From: Atrina japonica
Lineage: Eukaryota; Mollusca; Bivalvia; Pterioida; Pinnidae
DNA length: 64,000 nucleotides
Direction of reading: 5' to 3'
Assembly: GCA_030159075.1 (NCBI GenBank)
Contig: BROG01000006.1
Location: 2,386,501-2,450,500 of the forward strand
The notes under the pieces are model-generated. The model was given only the letters and a program-made list of their open reading frames with translations. It did not search any database and had not been told where the DNA came from. This document shows positions 12,080 to 24,101 of the stretch, piece after piece (the first letter of the stretch is position 1; every line of letters begins with the position of its first letter). A program made the translations under genes and the position numbers.

Positions 12080-12227
12080 TACTTATTTTAACATTATAGT
12101 TTGTCTGAATGGTGCTTTAATTCATCAACCCCTAAAAAACAATGGACTCTGCTTTAAATCAATGACTTGGACCAGTCCAAATGTGTCTCTAGGGGTGAAG
12201 GAGTTAAACCACACATAACATTCATTC

Positions 12228-12403
12228 ATTTATTTAATGAATGACTGCTTGACAGAGTGCATCTGTTGTCAATATGGATGCAGTTTGGGTGACAGATAAA
12301 TAGAATGGTGCCCACTTGGTTGCCATGAATATTTATCTGTCACCCAAGCAGCATCCATATTGACAATAAATGCACTCGGACAAGAGTTCATTCGTTAAAT
12401 GTA
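12228..12403. mobile_element. Fold-back element (~175 bp, hairpin)
   Basis: The left arm (TGTCAATATGGATGCAG then TTGGGTGACAGATAAATA) pairs with the right arm (12328-12403), which contains TTTATCTGTCACCCAA and GCATCCATATTGACAA. Outer arms with AATGAATGA / TTCATTCGTT extend the palindrome. No coding capacity; MITE-like. Confidence 0.7.
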
Positions 12404-12826
12404 TATTTACATATATCTGTCAAATAGAAAAATAAAATAATGGAATCGAATATCCCATCTTATATTTGATCAGTCTCATTATGATGGAACAGCGAAGGTA
12501 AGGTAGAACAGAAAAGTACTGAATGAAATACCTTGGTATGACGTCATGTTATGAATGAAGTTAAGTGGTTCTGGTTAAGTTTAAAGTGTGATGCCCTGAA
12601 CCATTCATTCTACTTATTATGACAAATAATTTCATTTTTCAAGTGATTTAGATGATAGACAGAGGCATGATATATGTTATGACAAATATATGTGTTATGT
12701 TTGTAGTTGAAATTTAATATAATGAATTATGTAATGTTTTGTTATGAGAAATAATTATAATATTTTGAATTATAAGATTTTAATTAATCATGTGACACTA
12801 CATTATGTATATATGACTTTTCACAG

Positions 12827-13107
12827 GTACAACACAAAGTCCATGCCCCGCACTAACGCTTCCTGCCAGTTGTCCAATCCAAACTTCCAGCTCTAACACA
12901 TTCAGTCTGAATACATGTTTGAATTGCAAAGTTACCAGTATATCTACAAATACAGCCACCAGTGAGGATGAGATTACGCTTTATGGCAGTACATTTGGAT
13001 CTCAAAATTGTCAGAATAAAATCAAGTTTGGAAATTACCACTGTCAACCAGTATTTTCATCTGCTACAGAGGTGAAGTGTAAAGTTCAACCGAATGGACA
13101 AATGGAG
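12827..13107 (+). CDS. PKHD1L1: Fibrocystin-L exon f (linker plus TIG)
   Basis: Acceptor CTTTTCACAG, donor GTAAAA. Phase 1 in, phase 0 out; fragment residues 320-413. After a Ser/Thr/Cys-rich linker (SPCPALTLPASCP) a TIG begins: CLNCKVTSISTNTATSEDEI then TLYGSTFGS, KFGNYHCQPVFSSATEVKC. The exon ends at GQME and continues in frame into exon g (VGIPMKITFDLS). The cysteine content is higher than in the other TIG exons. Confidence 0.88.
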
Positions 13108-15712
13108 GTAAAAGATATATTAGAGCTAGATATATTAGAAACATTGATATGTTTTTCTGTAGCACTATATCATGATGTCTAAATAACTATGGAGTGCAGA
13201 CCTGTTTACTTGTATGGATTTGTCTGTATTTTGAACGGAAATTCAAGCAAAAATCCAGAGTGCAGATTGGGATCATAAAATTATGGATATCTGTAAAATT
13301 AGTACAAGAGTATTTGTTTATTTAGTCATTTTGCTCTGAGTTTAGTAACTATATTAACAAGGCACTTTTATGGTTAAACTTCCATCCATGTAAGCATTTA
13401 GAAGACAATTATGGTAACATTTACTGCAAACAAAAATGAGAATATCATTGAAAATAGAAAGGTTCCCTAGCTTTATCAATGTATTGGTAAAAGATAATAA
13501 AATTACTATGACTATAGTGTAAGACAACTTGGCAGTGCTATGGCCCATCCCCACAGAGAGATATGGTGTATTGCAGAATCTGTATTACAATAAACACCCT
13601 CTTGACTATTTGCAGCCAAAAAGTGGCCTTTCAAATGATGTGGTCTCTCAAAAAGAATTTTATCAAAAATCAAAATGACCAAATTCGAAATAACTCATCG
13701 TCTGACATCTAACCGTGTTCTGTACAGTTGTACATGTATAGGTTCTAATTAATGTAATTTTAAGATGTGATAAAAATCAGTTCAACTGCTATGCCACAAC
13801 TGGAGTTTTATAATAGATGAATTTATCAATATTTTGTTGTCATTTATCTTTTTCTGTTTTCTTTCTTTTTTTGCAAGTTATAACATCTAATTGATTTCCA
13901 TGTTTTGTTGAATTATTTAGACAACTGAATGCCTTTTTAATATTACTGCATGAAATTTGCAAGTTTATACATGTACCAATTGAATAAAAAGATAACAGCT
14001 GTATTTATAATCTAAAAAAAATGAAGTTTTCAGAATATAAATACCAGTCCAGTTCGGTCTGTCTCTGTTTCTTATATTACTTCCGGAAGTACAAAATTAC
14101 ATGTGCTTTGTGACGAACTAGACCTGGAGGTAAATGCTTTGCATGTTTTATTATAAATAAAATGATAAAATTGTTTGTAGTTGAAGTACATAACAAATAT
14201 CTTTTGAGACCGTAAAATGTTGTAATGACCATTTTTGTTGGCTGGAATCATGATTCTAATCATCGATGATCCAACTTGTGCCACATGACATACACACACT
14301 CAATTAGACAAGTCTTAATTAAGACCAAGTAACTGCCAAGCAGTGGATGTGATGGTGTTATATAATCATTAACACCCTCAATAATTAACATGCCCACAGG
14401 CTGCTTACCTGTGAAAGTGTCAACTGATTGGTAACATGATGTTTGCTGATCAGTGATTATGAGGAGTTTACATCATGTTGGTCACATTTATTTTTTTTTT
14501 TTTTGGTACGTTAATCTTTGGGTAACAGACGATTCTGAAACATGACGGAAGGGGTGGAAGGGATCCTAATATTTGGGAGATTTCTCCTCCTGCTGGGAGA
14601 AACACTTGTCATGTAGATCTATGCAGTGAGTGATTTTAGGTTTCCATAATTTTGTTGTTGTATTACCTGTCATATATTTATGTCCATATTCAAACACATT
14701 TTATGGAAATTTTCATGGCTGGTCACGTAACCGTAGGCCGATTCACAAATTTTAAAATAAATTTCTGTGTCAAATTTGACTACTGTTTATTGGACTTTAA
14801 CATTTTGGCCGTTTTAGAGGGAGGAAAGCTCAACTTTAAACAATGAAACTGTGGCTGCAGGACACATTGAAGGGATGACCTTCTAAAAGGGGTAATTTTG
14901 TCCACATATAAGTTAATGCAAGCATTAATTGGCCGGTAGAAAGTTGTGGCCTATTGCAAGAGTGGCATTTCACAGGGGGACTACTGTATTGACTTTATCA
15001 TAGCTATGCTGTATCTAATAGTCACGCTGATTACCATGATTGTCACCAACAAATTCAAACTTGAAAGTAAACAATTTATCGACCTTTCAAAGCTACTTGA
15101 ATCCAATATTTCGATGAACAAATTTTGTGTCCCCAAATAACTCTGAATTACCACACAAAAAGTAAAGAGCTAGGCCTATTACCCATGCAGAAACAATTAT
15201 GTGAATTGACATTTGATAACCAAGTTGAGCTTTTATTTGAGATCCATTGCAGAGTATCAGTAGATAGGCTCTAAGTAATAAATTTATTAAGACATTTAAA
15301 ACCATGCTTACTGACAAAAATATTGGATGATTAATTTACTGATAGGAAATTTTATTTGGTCTAAATGAATGTTTTTGAGATACCTTTTAGTAAATTACAT
15401 TGTTACTTTGAAAAAAAATATATTATGTTTTAAGCAAATGAAGAAAAACAAAATATAGAAAAGAGCTTTTTTTGGAACCCACTCAGTAATGAAAAATATT
15501 TCACATATGCAAGGGTCTATAAGTTCATTTTGAGGGGCCTGTCAGAAAAATGGGATATGACTTTTTGAGTTTAAAAATATGGAAAAAATACCCCCAAAAT
15601 TTATAATAAAAAACATTTGTAAGACAATTTTGACACTCATCATGGTATCTGCCATACCCACATTCCTGTGTACTATCTAGTTCTTTCATGCCCATACAAT
15701 CCTTACCTTTTT
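13108..15712 (+). other. Intron stretch, no gene seen
   Basis: AT-rich intron with only short chance ORFs and a T-run near 14491-14504. No TIR pair, tandem array or conserved coding segment is visible by eye. Confidence 0.4.
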
Positions 15713-16110
15713 AGGTCACATGGGCCAAAAGTTTATGGTGATCTATTGTGATCGTCTTTTGCCTGTTGTCATGAATCGTTAATATTTACACTTCTTCTCA
15801 AAAACCAGTGGGCCAATTTTAACCAAACTTGGCATATATTCTTTATATTGCCTCCTCAATCTGTGTGGAAAGAGAAAAAAATAATGAAAATGGCCCCAAA
15901 TACTTACATCGTCACCTAAAAAATACTGACAGAATTCTCTAAGGGTAAACAGGTCTGCATATGAATTTTCTCCAATTTGATCATGTTTGCAAATTTAATG
16001 AAATTTTGCCAAAAGGTATTCATGAGTATGTCAGTTTACAAAGAAGTAATTAATCATCTGCTCTTTTATTTTTTTGTACACCACAGAGCTTCATATATTA
16101 TGTATTTTAG
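15713..16110. repeat. Dispersed repeat, GGTCACATGGGCC family fragment
   Basis: Opens with TTTTTAGGTCACATGGGCCA, continues TTGTGATCGTCTTTTGCCTG and CTCAAAAACCAGTGGGCCAA. The same beginning is seen at 34238 and 50697. The 3' limit is uncertain. Confidence 0.55.
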
Positions 16111-16264
16111 GGGGTCTTCATTGGGTTTTTTTTTCACATGGTGTGATAGAATATGTTACTGTATATGGGGATTTTTGGCAAATTTAAGATGGAGTACATA
16201 AATTGTCTGTCATCAAAGGGCAAAAATAACCAGGGGCAAAAATGTCCAAGTATAGATGTATATA

Positions 16265-16746
16265 CAATAGGATGCCAAAAGTGAGTACAGCATTTATTTT
16301 TATATATGTTTTTCATATGAAACCACATTTTAAAAAAACAAACTATTTCAGTCATTTCTTGTTCAATATTAATAAAATTTTCACAATTAACTATTGAAGC
16401 TTTGAAGATTCTGTGTTTGTTTTTATATAAATTTCCATTGTTTTGTTTCAAAGTACTGAAGATTTTTGCAGGATACTAATTTTTTATGTTTCTTTTCAAT
16501 ATGTATATAAGGAATTATGAAATATAGAATTTAATTTTCTGTTAAAATTTCTGAATCTTGAAAACAGTAACTTTGAACAATATAAATCTATACACAATGG
16601 AACTATTATATATTTTTAGTATTATGGTATGAGATTTACCAAAATTGAATTAGAAATGATTTAGTTTGAATGTTTTGAAAATTTGCAGATTTATATGAAA
16701 TATATAGAAAAAATTAAAAATTATACTCACTTTTGTCACTATACTG
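16265..16746. mobile_element. AT-rich TIR element with TA target duplication (Tc1/mariner-like MITE)
   Basis: Left end CAATAGGATGCCAAAAGTGA and reverse complement of the right end CAGTATAGTGACAAAAGTGA agree with few mismatches. TA flanks both sides (16263-16264 and 16747-16748). The interior is very AT-rich and non-coding. Confidence 0.55.
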
Positions 16747-17199
16747 TACATCTGATACTGTCTAAAACATCACAGACCTTAAAGTACATGAATGCTAGAG
16801 TTTAACAATTATTTATATCATGTAATGCATCTTTCCCTTTGTATCTTAACAGATACACAATTTTAATCAAAGAAAATAAAGATCCTAAAGTAGCATTTGG
16901 ACAAATGTTAACAATAGAATACCTTAAATAAAATTTGTAACATTTTCCCCATATTTTCACCTTTAAAGATGACATGATCATGTCTCCTGTTGTATAATCA
17001 GTATGTTTATGCCCTAAGATCCAAAGGGGCAAAATTGCATTCTCTTTGTTCTTTTTCAACATTTTAATTCTGTGGAGTAATTTCAGTTTATTATCTTAAA
17101 TGTGTTGTTTTATCAGTAAGATTTTAGGAGTAGTTCCAATATGACCATTATTCACTTTTTTTTGCCAGCTAGAGTTAACATACTTTCAAATATTTATAG

Positions 17200-17820
17200 A
17201 TATCTCAGGTTTTGTTTTGTTGGATTTGGTTTTTTGAGTCACCAGAGCCAAAAGCTGAAACTGACCTATTGCTATTGTCTTTTTTCTGTCGTTCATCATG
17301 TGATGTGCGTTGTCGGTTGTTAACTTCACACATTTTTTACTTCATCTCAAGAACCATTTGGCCAATTTTAACTAAACTAGATAGGAAGTATTCTCACGTG
17401 AAGTTGCATAAAATTTGCAAATGGAAAGGGGCTAGAATCCATAGGGGCCCAAAACATGGTACATCTTTAAAAATCTTCTACTCATGAACTGATGATCAGA
17501 TGGCTTTCATATATTGTATGCATCATTGTTAAGTCAGTGTCTACAACATTTGCAAAGGAAAAAGAAACAAGCCACTAGGTTGTGCTTCAGGAAGGATAGG
17601 ATACAGCTTTATACAGGTGGCTTAATAACTCAAAACTGATTGACATTTTAGCTCAGCTGAACCAAAGGTTCAGGTGAGATTTTCTGATCACCTGTTATCC
17701 CTCCGTCTGTTTGTTAACTGCACACATTTTCAACTAATCTTCTCCAAAACTGCTGTAGGGACTTTGACAAAATTTTACAAGGACCAAGTAATCATGGTCC
17801 TCTTGTAAAATCTTATTTAT
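17200..17820. repeat. Dispersed repeats (GAGTCACCAGAGCC and AGCTCAGCTGAACC families)
   Basis: Two diverged repeats in series: one from about 17230 (GAGTCACCAGAGCCAAAAGC, AAGAACCATTTGGCCAATTT) and one from about 17648 (AGCTCAGCTGAACCAAAGGT). The second resembles 59056-59410. The end lies within 60 bases of the next exon. Confidence 0.55.
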
Positions 17821-17876
17821 TGCTCAAGTTCATTTGAACCTCTAGATACTTATTCTTATGTCATTTATTTTAACAG

Positions 17877-18999
17877 GTAGGGATACCAATGAAAATTACA
17901 TTTGACCTGTCCAACACAGGATACTGTAATATAGAAATAAAAAATCAAACTCTCAAGCAATTCACACTTCTGCCACATGTGAAAACATGTAATCCACAGA
18001 AGTCCTCGGAGTTGGGCGGTGCACGACTGACTATCAACGGAGGAGGGTTTATATCTGGCAACACCACTGTAAACATTGGTGGCAAAAAGTGCGAAAATGA
18101 AACTGTTACATACTCCGAGATTACATGTGACATCCCAAAAGCTGATAAAATTGAGTCTAAGCCCATTGAAGTTAAAGTCAAAAACATGACAGCAAAAACA
18201 CCAAGCAGCTGTTTCATTTCATTTACCAAATTTGATACACCGGAAGTGACATCTGTTAAACCAATGATAACCACTAAATCGACTGAAACTTTTACAATTG
18301 AAATGGACATTGATATTACAAATCTACATATCCATGTTGCAGTCGGACAAATACCTTGCACTGCAGTGATAAAAAATAACAAACAAATTACCTGTACAGC
18401 AAAAAACCTATACGTTGGTGAACACGTTGTTCATGTCAAAATACCCAGTGGCAATGCAAAAAGTACTCAAAAAATAAAAGTAAATGGAGTTTTGACGCTA
18501 ATCAGTCCTAGTAAAGGTAGTATCAATGGTGGAACTTTGATAACCATCACAGGAAATGGATTCCTTACAAACAAAACTGAAGTGAAAATTGGAGGTAGTA
18601 ATTGTAGCATCACAAATGAAACTTCAACTAAAATTGTATGTCTAACGCCACCAGGAAATTCAATAAAGGGTGTAGTTGTTGTCTCCAATGGTTTTTTATA
18701 CACATCGCAGTTATCATTTACATATGAAGCAGGCTTGTCACCAGTTATCACATCGATTTCCCCTACCTCTGGAAAGACTGGAGCTCAGCTGACTGTAATA
18801 GGAACCAATTTTGGACAGCAGGCAAATGTTTTAGCAGGTGCCCCATGTACAGTAACATCTGTTACTGCTACCCAAATTATTTGTGTACTTGGAGACCATT
18901 CAGCTGCAGATGTTAATGTTACGGTTAACAACACAATTGGAAAATCAAATCATAAATTATTTTCTTATTCTTTGTCAGCTTCAGTATCAAGCAGTCAAG
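17877..18999 (+). CDS. PKHD1L1: Fibrocystin-L exon g (large exon, four TIG-like units)
   Basis: Acceptor TTATTTTAACAG, donor GTGAGA. Phase 0 in, phase 1 out; fragment residues 414-787. It is a single open 1,123-base exon. In order: the end of the exon f TIG; a TIG with NPQKSSELGGARLTINGGGF and VNIGGKKCE; a degenerate TIG (PEVTSVKPMITTKSTETFTI, lacking the GG..G.GF core); a canonical TIG (ISPSKGSINGGTLITITGNG, KIGGSNCSI); and another (ITSISPTSGKTGAQLTVIG, GAPCTVTS). Many N-x-S/T sites fit an extracellular protein. All other exons up to the PbH1 exon are below 320 bases, so this one looks like a merged or intron-free block. Confidence 0.93.
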
Positions 19000-20853
19000 G
19001 TGAGATGCCACATTGATATTTAACTTTTTATTTCCCAAGACAAATGATTGAAAAAAAAAGTTTTTTCGTTGTTACCTGTGTTTGTTTAATCATATTAATT
19101 ATGTCTGTCAAAGAGAGTGTTTTATATATTGAAGGGCATCTTATTCTCAACACTAAAGCAATTTCAGTATAGCATTACCATTTACATCCAAAATTGTTAA
19201 GATTTTATAAACATATACCTGTGAGGTACACTAGATACATGTATGTTTGAGGTTACCATGAATAATCAAAGTACTGAAAGCTGGTGTAGCAATGATATTT
19301 TGATTCATGAAATATTGAACCTGGGTTCAAAATATCATAGCGATAAACTGAACCCGGGTTCAATATATCGCTGTGATATTTTAAACCCCAATGAACTTGT
19401 GCTTTAATTATGATCTTTATACAAAATTCCAACTTTTAAACATTAATGAGCATGGTGTGGTATATTGATTAGAGGGGAGGAGTGTCAATATGTTATGGTA
19501 TGATATTTTTAATCCCCTTAAATATTTTTTATTCTTAGTGATTATATGAGAGATTTTTATATGTATTCATTATAACTTTATAGGTTTCTGTCCATATTCA
19601 CATAAAAAGTGAGATAAATAAATTCCAGGCAGGTGGTCAATACATCATGGCTGTGATAATTTAAACCCCCACCACTCCACCACCCTTTCAGTGAAATGTT
19701 CATAGCAGAATATTGAAACCAAATCACCTGTATCTCTCATGTTTTACATGAGTTTATCCTTTTCACATGAAAACTGTAGGTAAATAAATTCAAGGGAATG
19801 GGGGATCAGCATGTCTTGGCTGTATTATTTTACCTCCCCCTCCCTCATTAACAGAATCAAAGGAAAGATTTATTAATATTGGTCATTGTTTGCATTGCCC
19901 TTTCAGTAGTGGTCCAATATCTTTGAAACTGTTGAGATCCCCACCTTTAAACCTTGTATATTCTTGTTACTACTATCAAGACCAGTTCATCTATGCTTAG
20001 TGTAAATCCCTGGAGATCACCATGGGCACCCTCCTTCCAATAGTGGTCCAATATCTTGAAAACTTGAGATCTCTACCGATATACCATATATATTCTTGTT
20101 TCTTGATATATTGCCTTCAATCATCCCACCCCTGCCTTCATTGATTTTATTTCAACTTTACACACTTTTATCAATTTACATAATAAGTTTATTTAATTAG
20201 ATTAAAGGAAGGGGTTCAATTTATCATGGCCATCATATATTGACCCCCTTCCTTCAACAATCTTGTCCCTGCCTTCAATGATTTTATTTCAAGTAACTAT
20301 ATGAGAGATAATTTTACTTAAACATAATAACTTTACACACTTTCATCAATTTACAGAATAAGTTTAGGTAATTAGATTGAATGAGGAGGTTCAATTTATC
20401 ATGGCCATGATATATTGAACCCCACCTCCTTTTCTTTCAATCATCCTGCCTCTACCTTCTTTGATTTTATTTCAAGTAACTATATGAAAGAGAATTATAC
20501 TTAAACATCGTAACTTTAAACTTTTAACTTGAATGGGACTGTGACACCCCTTCCCTCTATTATTTGGTTATAATATCATTTATTGTTGTTAAGATATTTG
20601 TATTTTTCATAAATATAAACAAAATAGTGTAAGTACATAGCAGGTTCAAAATATCAATATATTATAGCAATAATTTAAACCCAGGTTCAAAATATTATGG
20701 GGTTCAAAATATCATATGACACCCGGCTTTGGCACAAAAAGCGATTGATGTTTTTATTTTTGTGTATCTAATCCCGATATATTAAAATCACATCTCACTG
20801 TAATGTTATTAAACTTACTATACTATAAAAGGATTGAAACTTGTCAGTATTGT
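19000..20853 (+). other. Intron with degenerate ~180-bp tandem repeat, no gene
   Basis: From about 19300 to 20720 the motif TTCAATTTATCATGGCCAT / ATATTGAACCCC recurs, with clear units at 20215 and 20391 (176 bases apart) and more diverged ones before. Short palindromes such as GAACCCGGGTTC occur at about 19351. No coding sequence. Confidence 0.55.
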
Positions 20854-23692
20854 CAGGGCTTTCAAAAGTTTTTGAAGTAGGAGGCTCTTATAATTAAAGT
20901 AGGCGGCTAATCCGAGCGAAGCCAGGCAAAACATGTGTAGGCCGGGAGTCTGAGAGCCACTTAAGCCCCCATAAGCTGACGATAAAATTGTGTAAAATCC
21001 TGCATTTTGGGGCACTTTTTTAGAATTTCAAAAAGTTGCTTTTTGTGTTTTAATTTTCAAAAATTTTGAAAATTTAAGGAATTTTCATTTTTTTTTTCAT
21101 TTCCTGTTTAATTTAATGAATTTTTTTTTTCTCATTTGGATAATTGAAATAAAAATACATTATGAAAATGTACCCAATTCTGTTTTTAACCGTGAAAATC
21201 CTACTTAAATGCGACAAATGGCTTCGAAATATTTTTTGGAAAAACACCAGCTTTGGTTACAACATGGGCGCAGACATTTTGAAAAAAAATGAGCCCAGTC
21301 CTACTTAAATGCGACAAATGGCTTCGAAATATTTTTTTGACAAAAATATGTCTTTTTTATATGAAATACTTAGTAAAAGTCATAATGTCTAAGTACTTTT
21401 GGCATGTGGCTGTATTTATTTATTTTTTATCTGAATAAAAGTTTGATCAATTCCGAAGAAATTGAATAGTTTCAATCATTTCACTACTGGGCCACCGTAA
21501 AATGTTCAATACATTCCAAAAATAGAGCAGGGGAAAAACCTACATGTATATTCTGGCATGCGCACAATTGCAAACAAGCTGGTGAACGCTCACAATTTTA
21601 TATATAAATGAACACAATAAGTCTATTGAAATGTGTGTTGTATGTAAGGGTATCCCCTCCCAGAAGTTTTACACTTTTATTAAGGGTGCACTTCATTCTT
21701 GTCAATAAAAGCAATTTGATGATATAAAAAATGACATGGTTTACTTTTAAGTGAGCTTCAGAAATTCTTCTTTACTTCTGGTGCCTACTTGGTTCCATGC
21801 TCATTAAGCAATGATCCAAATTTAAAGTTTTTTGTGAAGAAAATGGTATATTTTGTCACTTTTTCCATTATTAAGGGGTACCTTCTACCCTTATTGATAT
21901 CATGGTCAATATTGGTAAAATAATGGTATGAAATCATTCAAAATAATGAAGTATATGTGTTACAAAACAATTCTGAATGAAAATCATGAAAGAAAAACAG
22001 ACAACTTCTTCATATAATGCATTTATTTGTTAATATCAATGAATGGGATTGAGAGGTAGGGGTGTGACACATTATAGACTGTGTTTCTCTTCAGGTTGGG
22101 TTCCCATCCTCCATTATTAAGGGGGCTTGGTGTACAGTTAGTGAGATTTCCAAAAAATGCAAAATGACCATTTTTGGCAATGTTTTGGATAAATCTATAG
22201 GAAAAACACCAGCTTTGGTTACAACATGGGCGCAGACATTTTGGACACCCAAAGTTGTGCGGAGGGTAAAATGAGCCCAGTGATCTGATTGGTCATTAAA
22301 TGAAAAAATTAGTTTTGCCATTAATAAGTGAAATAAAGGTGATAAAAAAAGATACATGAATATTGGTAGTACTTTGGAAATTATAGGGTTGACGGTTGAA
22401 AATTGAAAGGGAGGGGTCATATGAGAATAGGATATTTTCCTTTGGTGCGGAATACTACGAGTTGTAAACAAAGTGAAAATTTGAAGTAAAAATGCAACGG
22501 CAACCTATACTTTTGATTGCAAATTTTTGTTATCAAAAATATTGATCTTTCACCACAGGGTACTTATTTGACCCAGATATAATAAACATGGGAGTGACAG
22601 TGACCTGAAGTTTTGTAAATTAGCATTGAGGCCTATGGGAAAATATTTGGTGGTGTCTGTCCTTTTTGACAAAAATATGTCTTTTTTATATGAAATACTT
22701 AGTAAAAGTCATAATGTCTAAGTACTTTTGGCATGTGGCTGTATTTATTTTTTTTTTATCTGAATAAAAGTTTGATCAATTCCGAAGAAATTGAATAGTT
22801 TCAATCATTTCACTACTGGGCCACCGTAAAATGTTCAATACATTCCAAAAATAGAGCAGGGGAAAAACCTACATGTATATTCTGGCATGCGCACAATTGC
22901 AAACAAGCTGGTGAACGCTCACTGAATGCAGGGGTGAGTCTAATTTCGATCTTGCTGCAGTTTATTGGTCACTGAATAAAATGTTTTGTTATTGTTATTG
23001 TAATGCATGATGTTTGAAGTATTCAATTGATGTTTAAAATAAATTCAAAACGTTTACTTATAGCGACCTCTTGACCAAATTGGTTTTAGACTAAGATGCG
23101 CACATTAATGCAAAAATACACAATTTTGAAACATACATGTACTTTCATTTTCAGCATGTGGTTTCTTAAGTTTTTAATCCCACAATCAAACAATTTGTGT
23201 TTGTGAGGCTGTTTTATTGCTGTCTCTTATTCTTGGGCAAGTGCTGACACTGTCACTGCTAGACAATGTAGATCTATATCAGAAAATGTATATAAATCAA
23301 GTAGACTGAATTGTTGTGATGTACTTGACCAGGAGGCTGGATCAAGTAGCAAAGTTGCAAGCTACAATTTCATTGGTTTACCATTTTAATACGGATCAAT
23401 CAGGGATGCTTATATTTAAGTATCCATTTAAAATAAACAGCATGACTGCAGTGAATTGTTACTAATAATCAACTTCAAAATAAATGACATCATGCACAAG
23501 GATTTCCGAAAATAAAAACAATGCGACATTGAGAACAGATAAAACTTCCCTAGTTAGCGCCAAAGTAGTCTTTAACAGTTTAAAAAATGTTTATTTATTT
23601 TTTTATTACCGAAAGTTAAGCCGGCACATGAAGGTGTCGGGGGTGGCAAAATTCAGCCAGCTACTGGCTACTGGCTACTTTTAAAAGCCCTG
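20854..23692. mobile_element. 2.84-kb non-autonomous TIR transposon (possibly hAT-related)
   Basis: Left end CAGGGCTTTCAAAAGT; reverse complement of right end CAGGGCTTTTAAAAGT (16 bases, one mismatch). TATTGT stands directly outside both ends (20848-20853 and 23693-23698), a plausible 6-bp target duplication. CAGGG-type ends recall hAT elements, but those usually duplicate 8 bp. No transposase-like ORF is present; the largest frame (22091-22471, minus) is not recognised. The interior contains scrambled duplications (see the separate repeat entry). It lies wholly in the intron between exons g and h. Confidence 0.7.
21334..22922. repeat. Two nearly identical ~260-bp direct repeats inside the TIR element
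   Basis: 21334-21593 and 22663-22922 are almost identical, from TTTTGACAAAAATATG to GGTGAACGCTCAC. Two shorter duplicated blocks lie nearby: ACACCAGCTTTGGTTACAAC at about 21244 and 22206, and CTACTTAAATGCGACAAATG at 21202 and 21301. High identity implies recent internal duplication or nested insertion. Confidence 0.85.
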
Positions 23693-23814
23693 TATTGTAC
23701 AAGTATGATAGTTAAATCAATATATCCATCATCTATTATGAAGTATAAAGAGCACATATGATAAGACACTATTATTTCTAAAGACCAAAAAATGTACATA
23801 CTGATATGACTGCT

Positions 23815-23834
23815 AAGGCCCATGGCCTCTTGTT
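23815..23834. repeat. Stray hairpin plus CTCTTGTT repeat end
   Basis: AAGGCCCATGGCCTCTTGTT is the cleanest copy of the 3' end shared by the dispersed intronic elements. It stands about 100 bases before the next exon. Confidence 0.6.
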
Positions 23835-23939
23835 ATATATTCACCTACATGTACGATTGCAGTGTATAGTGTTTTTAACTAATCCTGAAATTCTGTTCCG
23901 TATTTGATTAAAGTGTGACCATTTACTTTTTGTTTTCAG

Positions 23940-24101
23940 GATGCTTTGGCGGTGGACACAGATTGACCATCACTGGACATGGCTTCAATAACAGAACTAC
24001 ATCTGTCACAGTTTGTGGTACAAACTGCACAATGTCGAAAAACAAAAACGATTTGTCAGGAGTACAGTTGATCTGTTATACTCCCTCATTTCCTTTTACA
24101 G
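23940..24101 (+). CDS. PKHD1L1: Fibrocystin-L exon h (TIG domain)
   Basis: Acceptor TTTGTTTTCAG, donor GTAATT. Phase 1 in and out; fragment residues 788-841. With the end of exon g (SASVSSSQ) it reads GCFGGGHRLTITGHGFNN, then VTVCGTNCTM and VQLICYTPSF: a TIG with two extra cysteines. The exon closes at FPFTG through a split glycine codon. Confidence 0.9.

Noticed and set aside
17945..18751. Minus-strand ORFs opposite exon g
   Set aside because: Antisense shadows of a well-supported exon.
22091..22471. 126-codon minus-strand ORF inside the TIR element
   Set aside because: No transposase motif, hydrophobic composition without pattern, and it overlaps a scrambled repeat.
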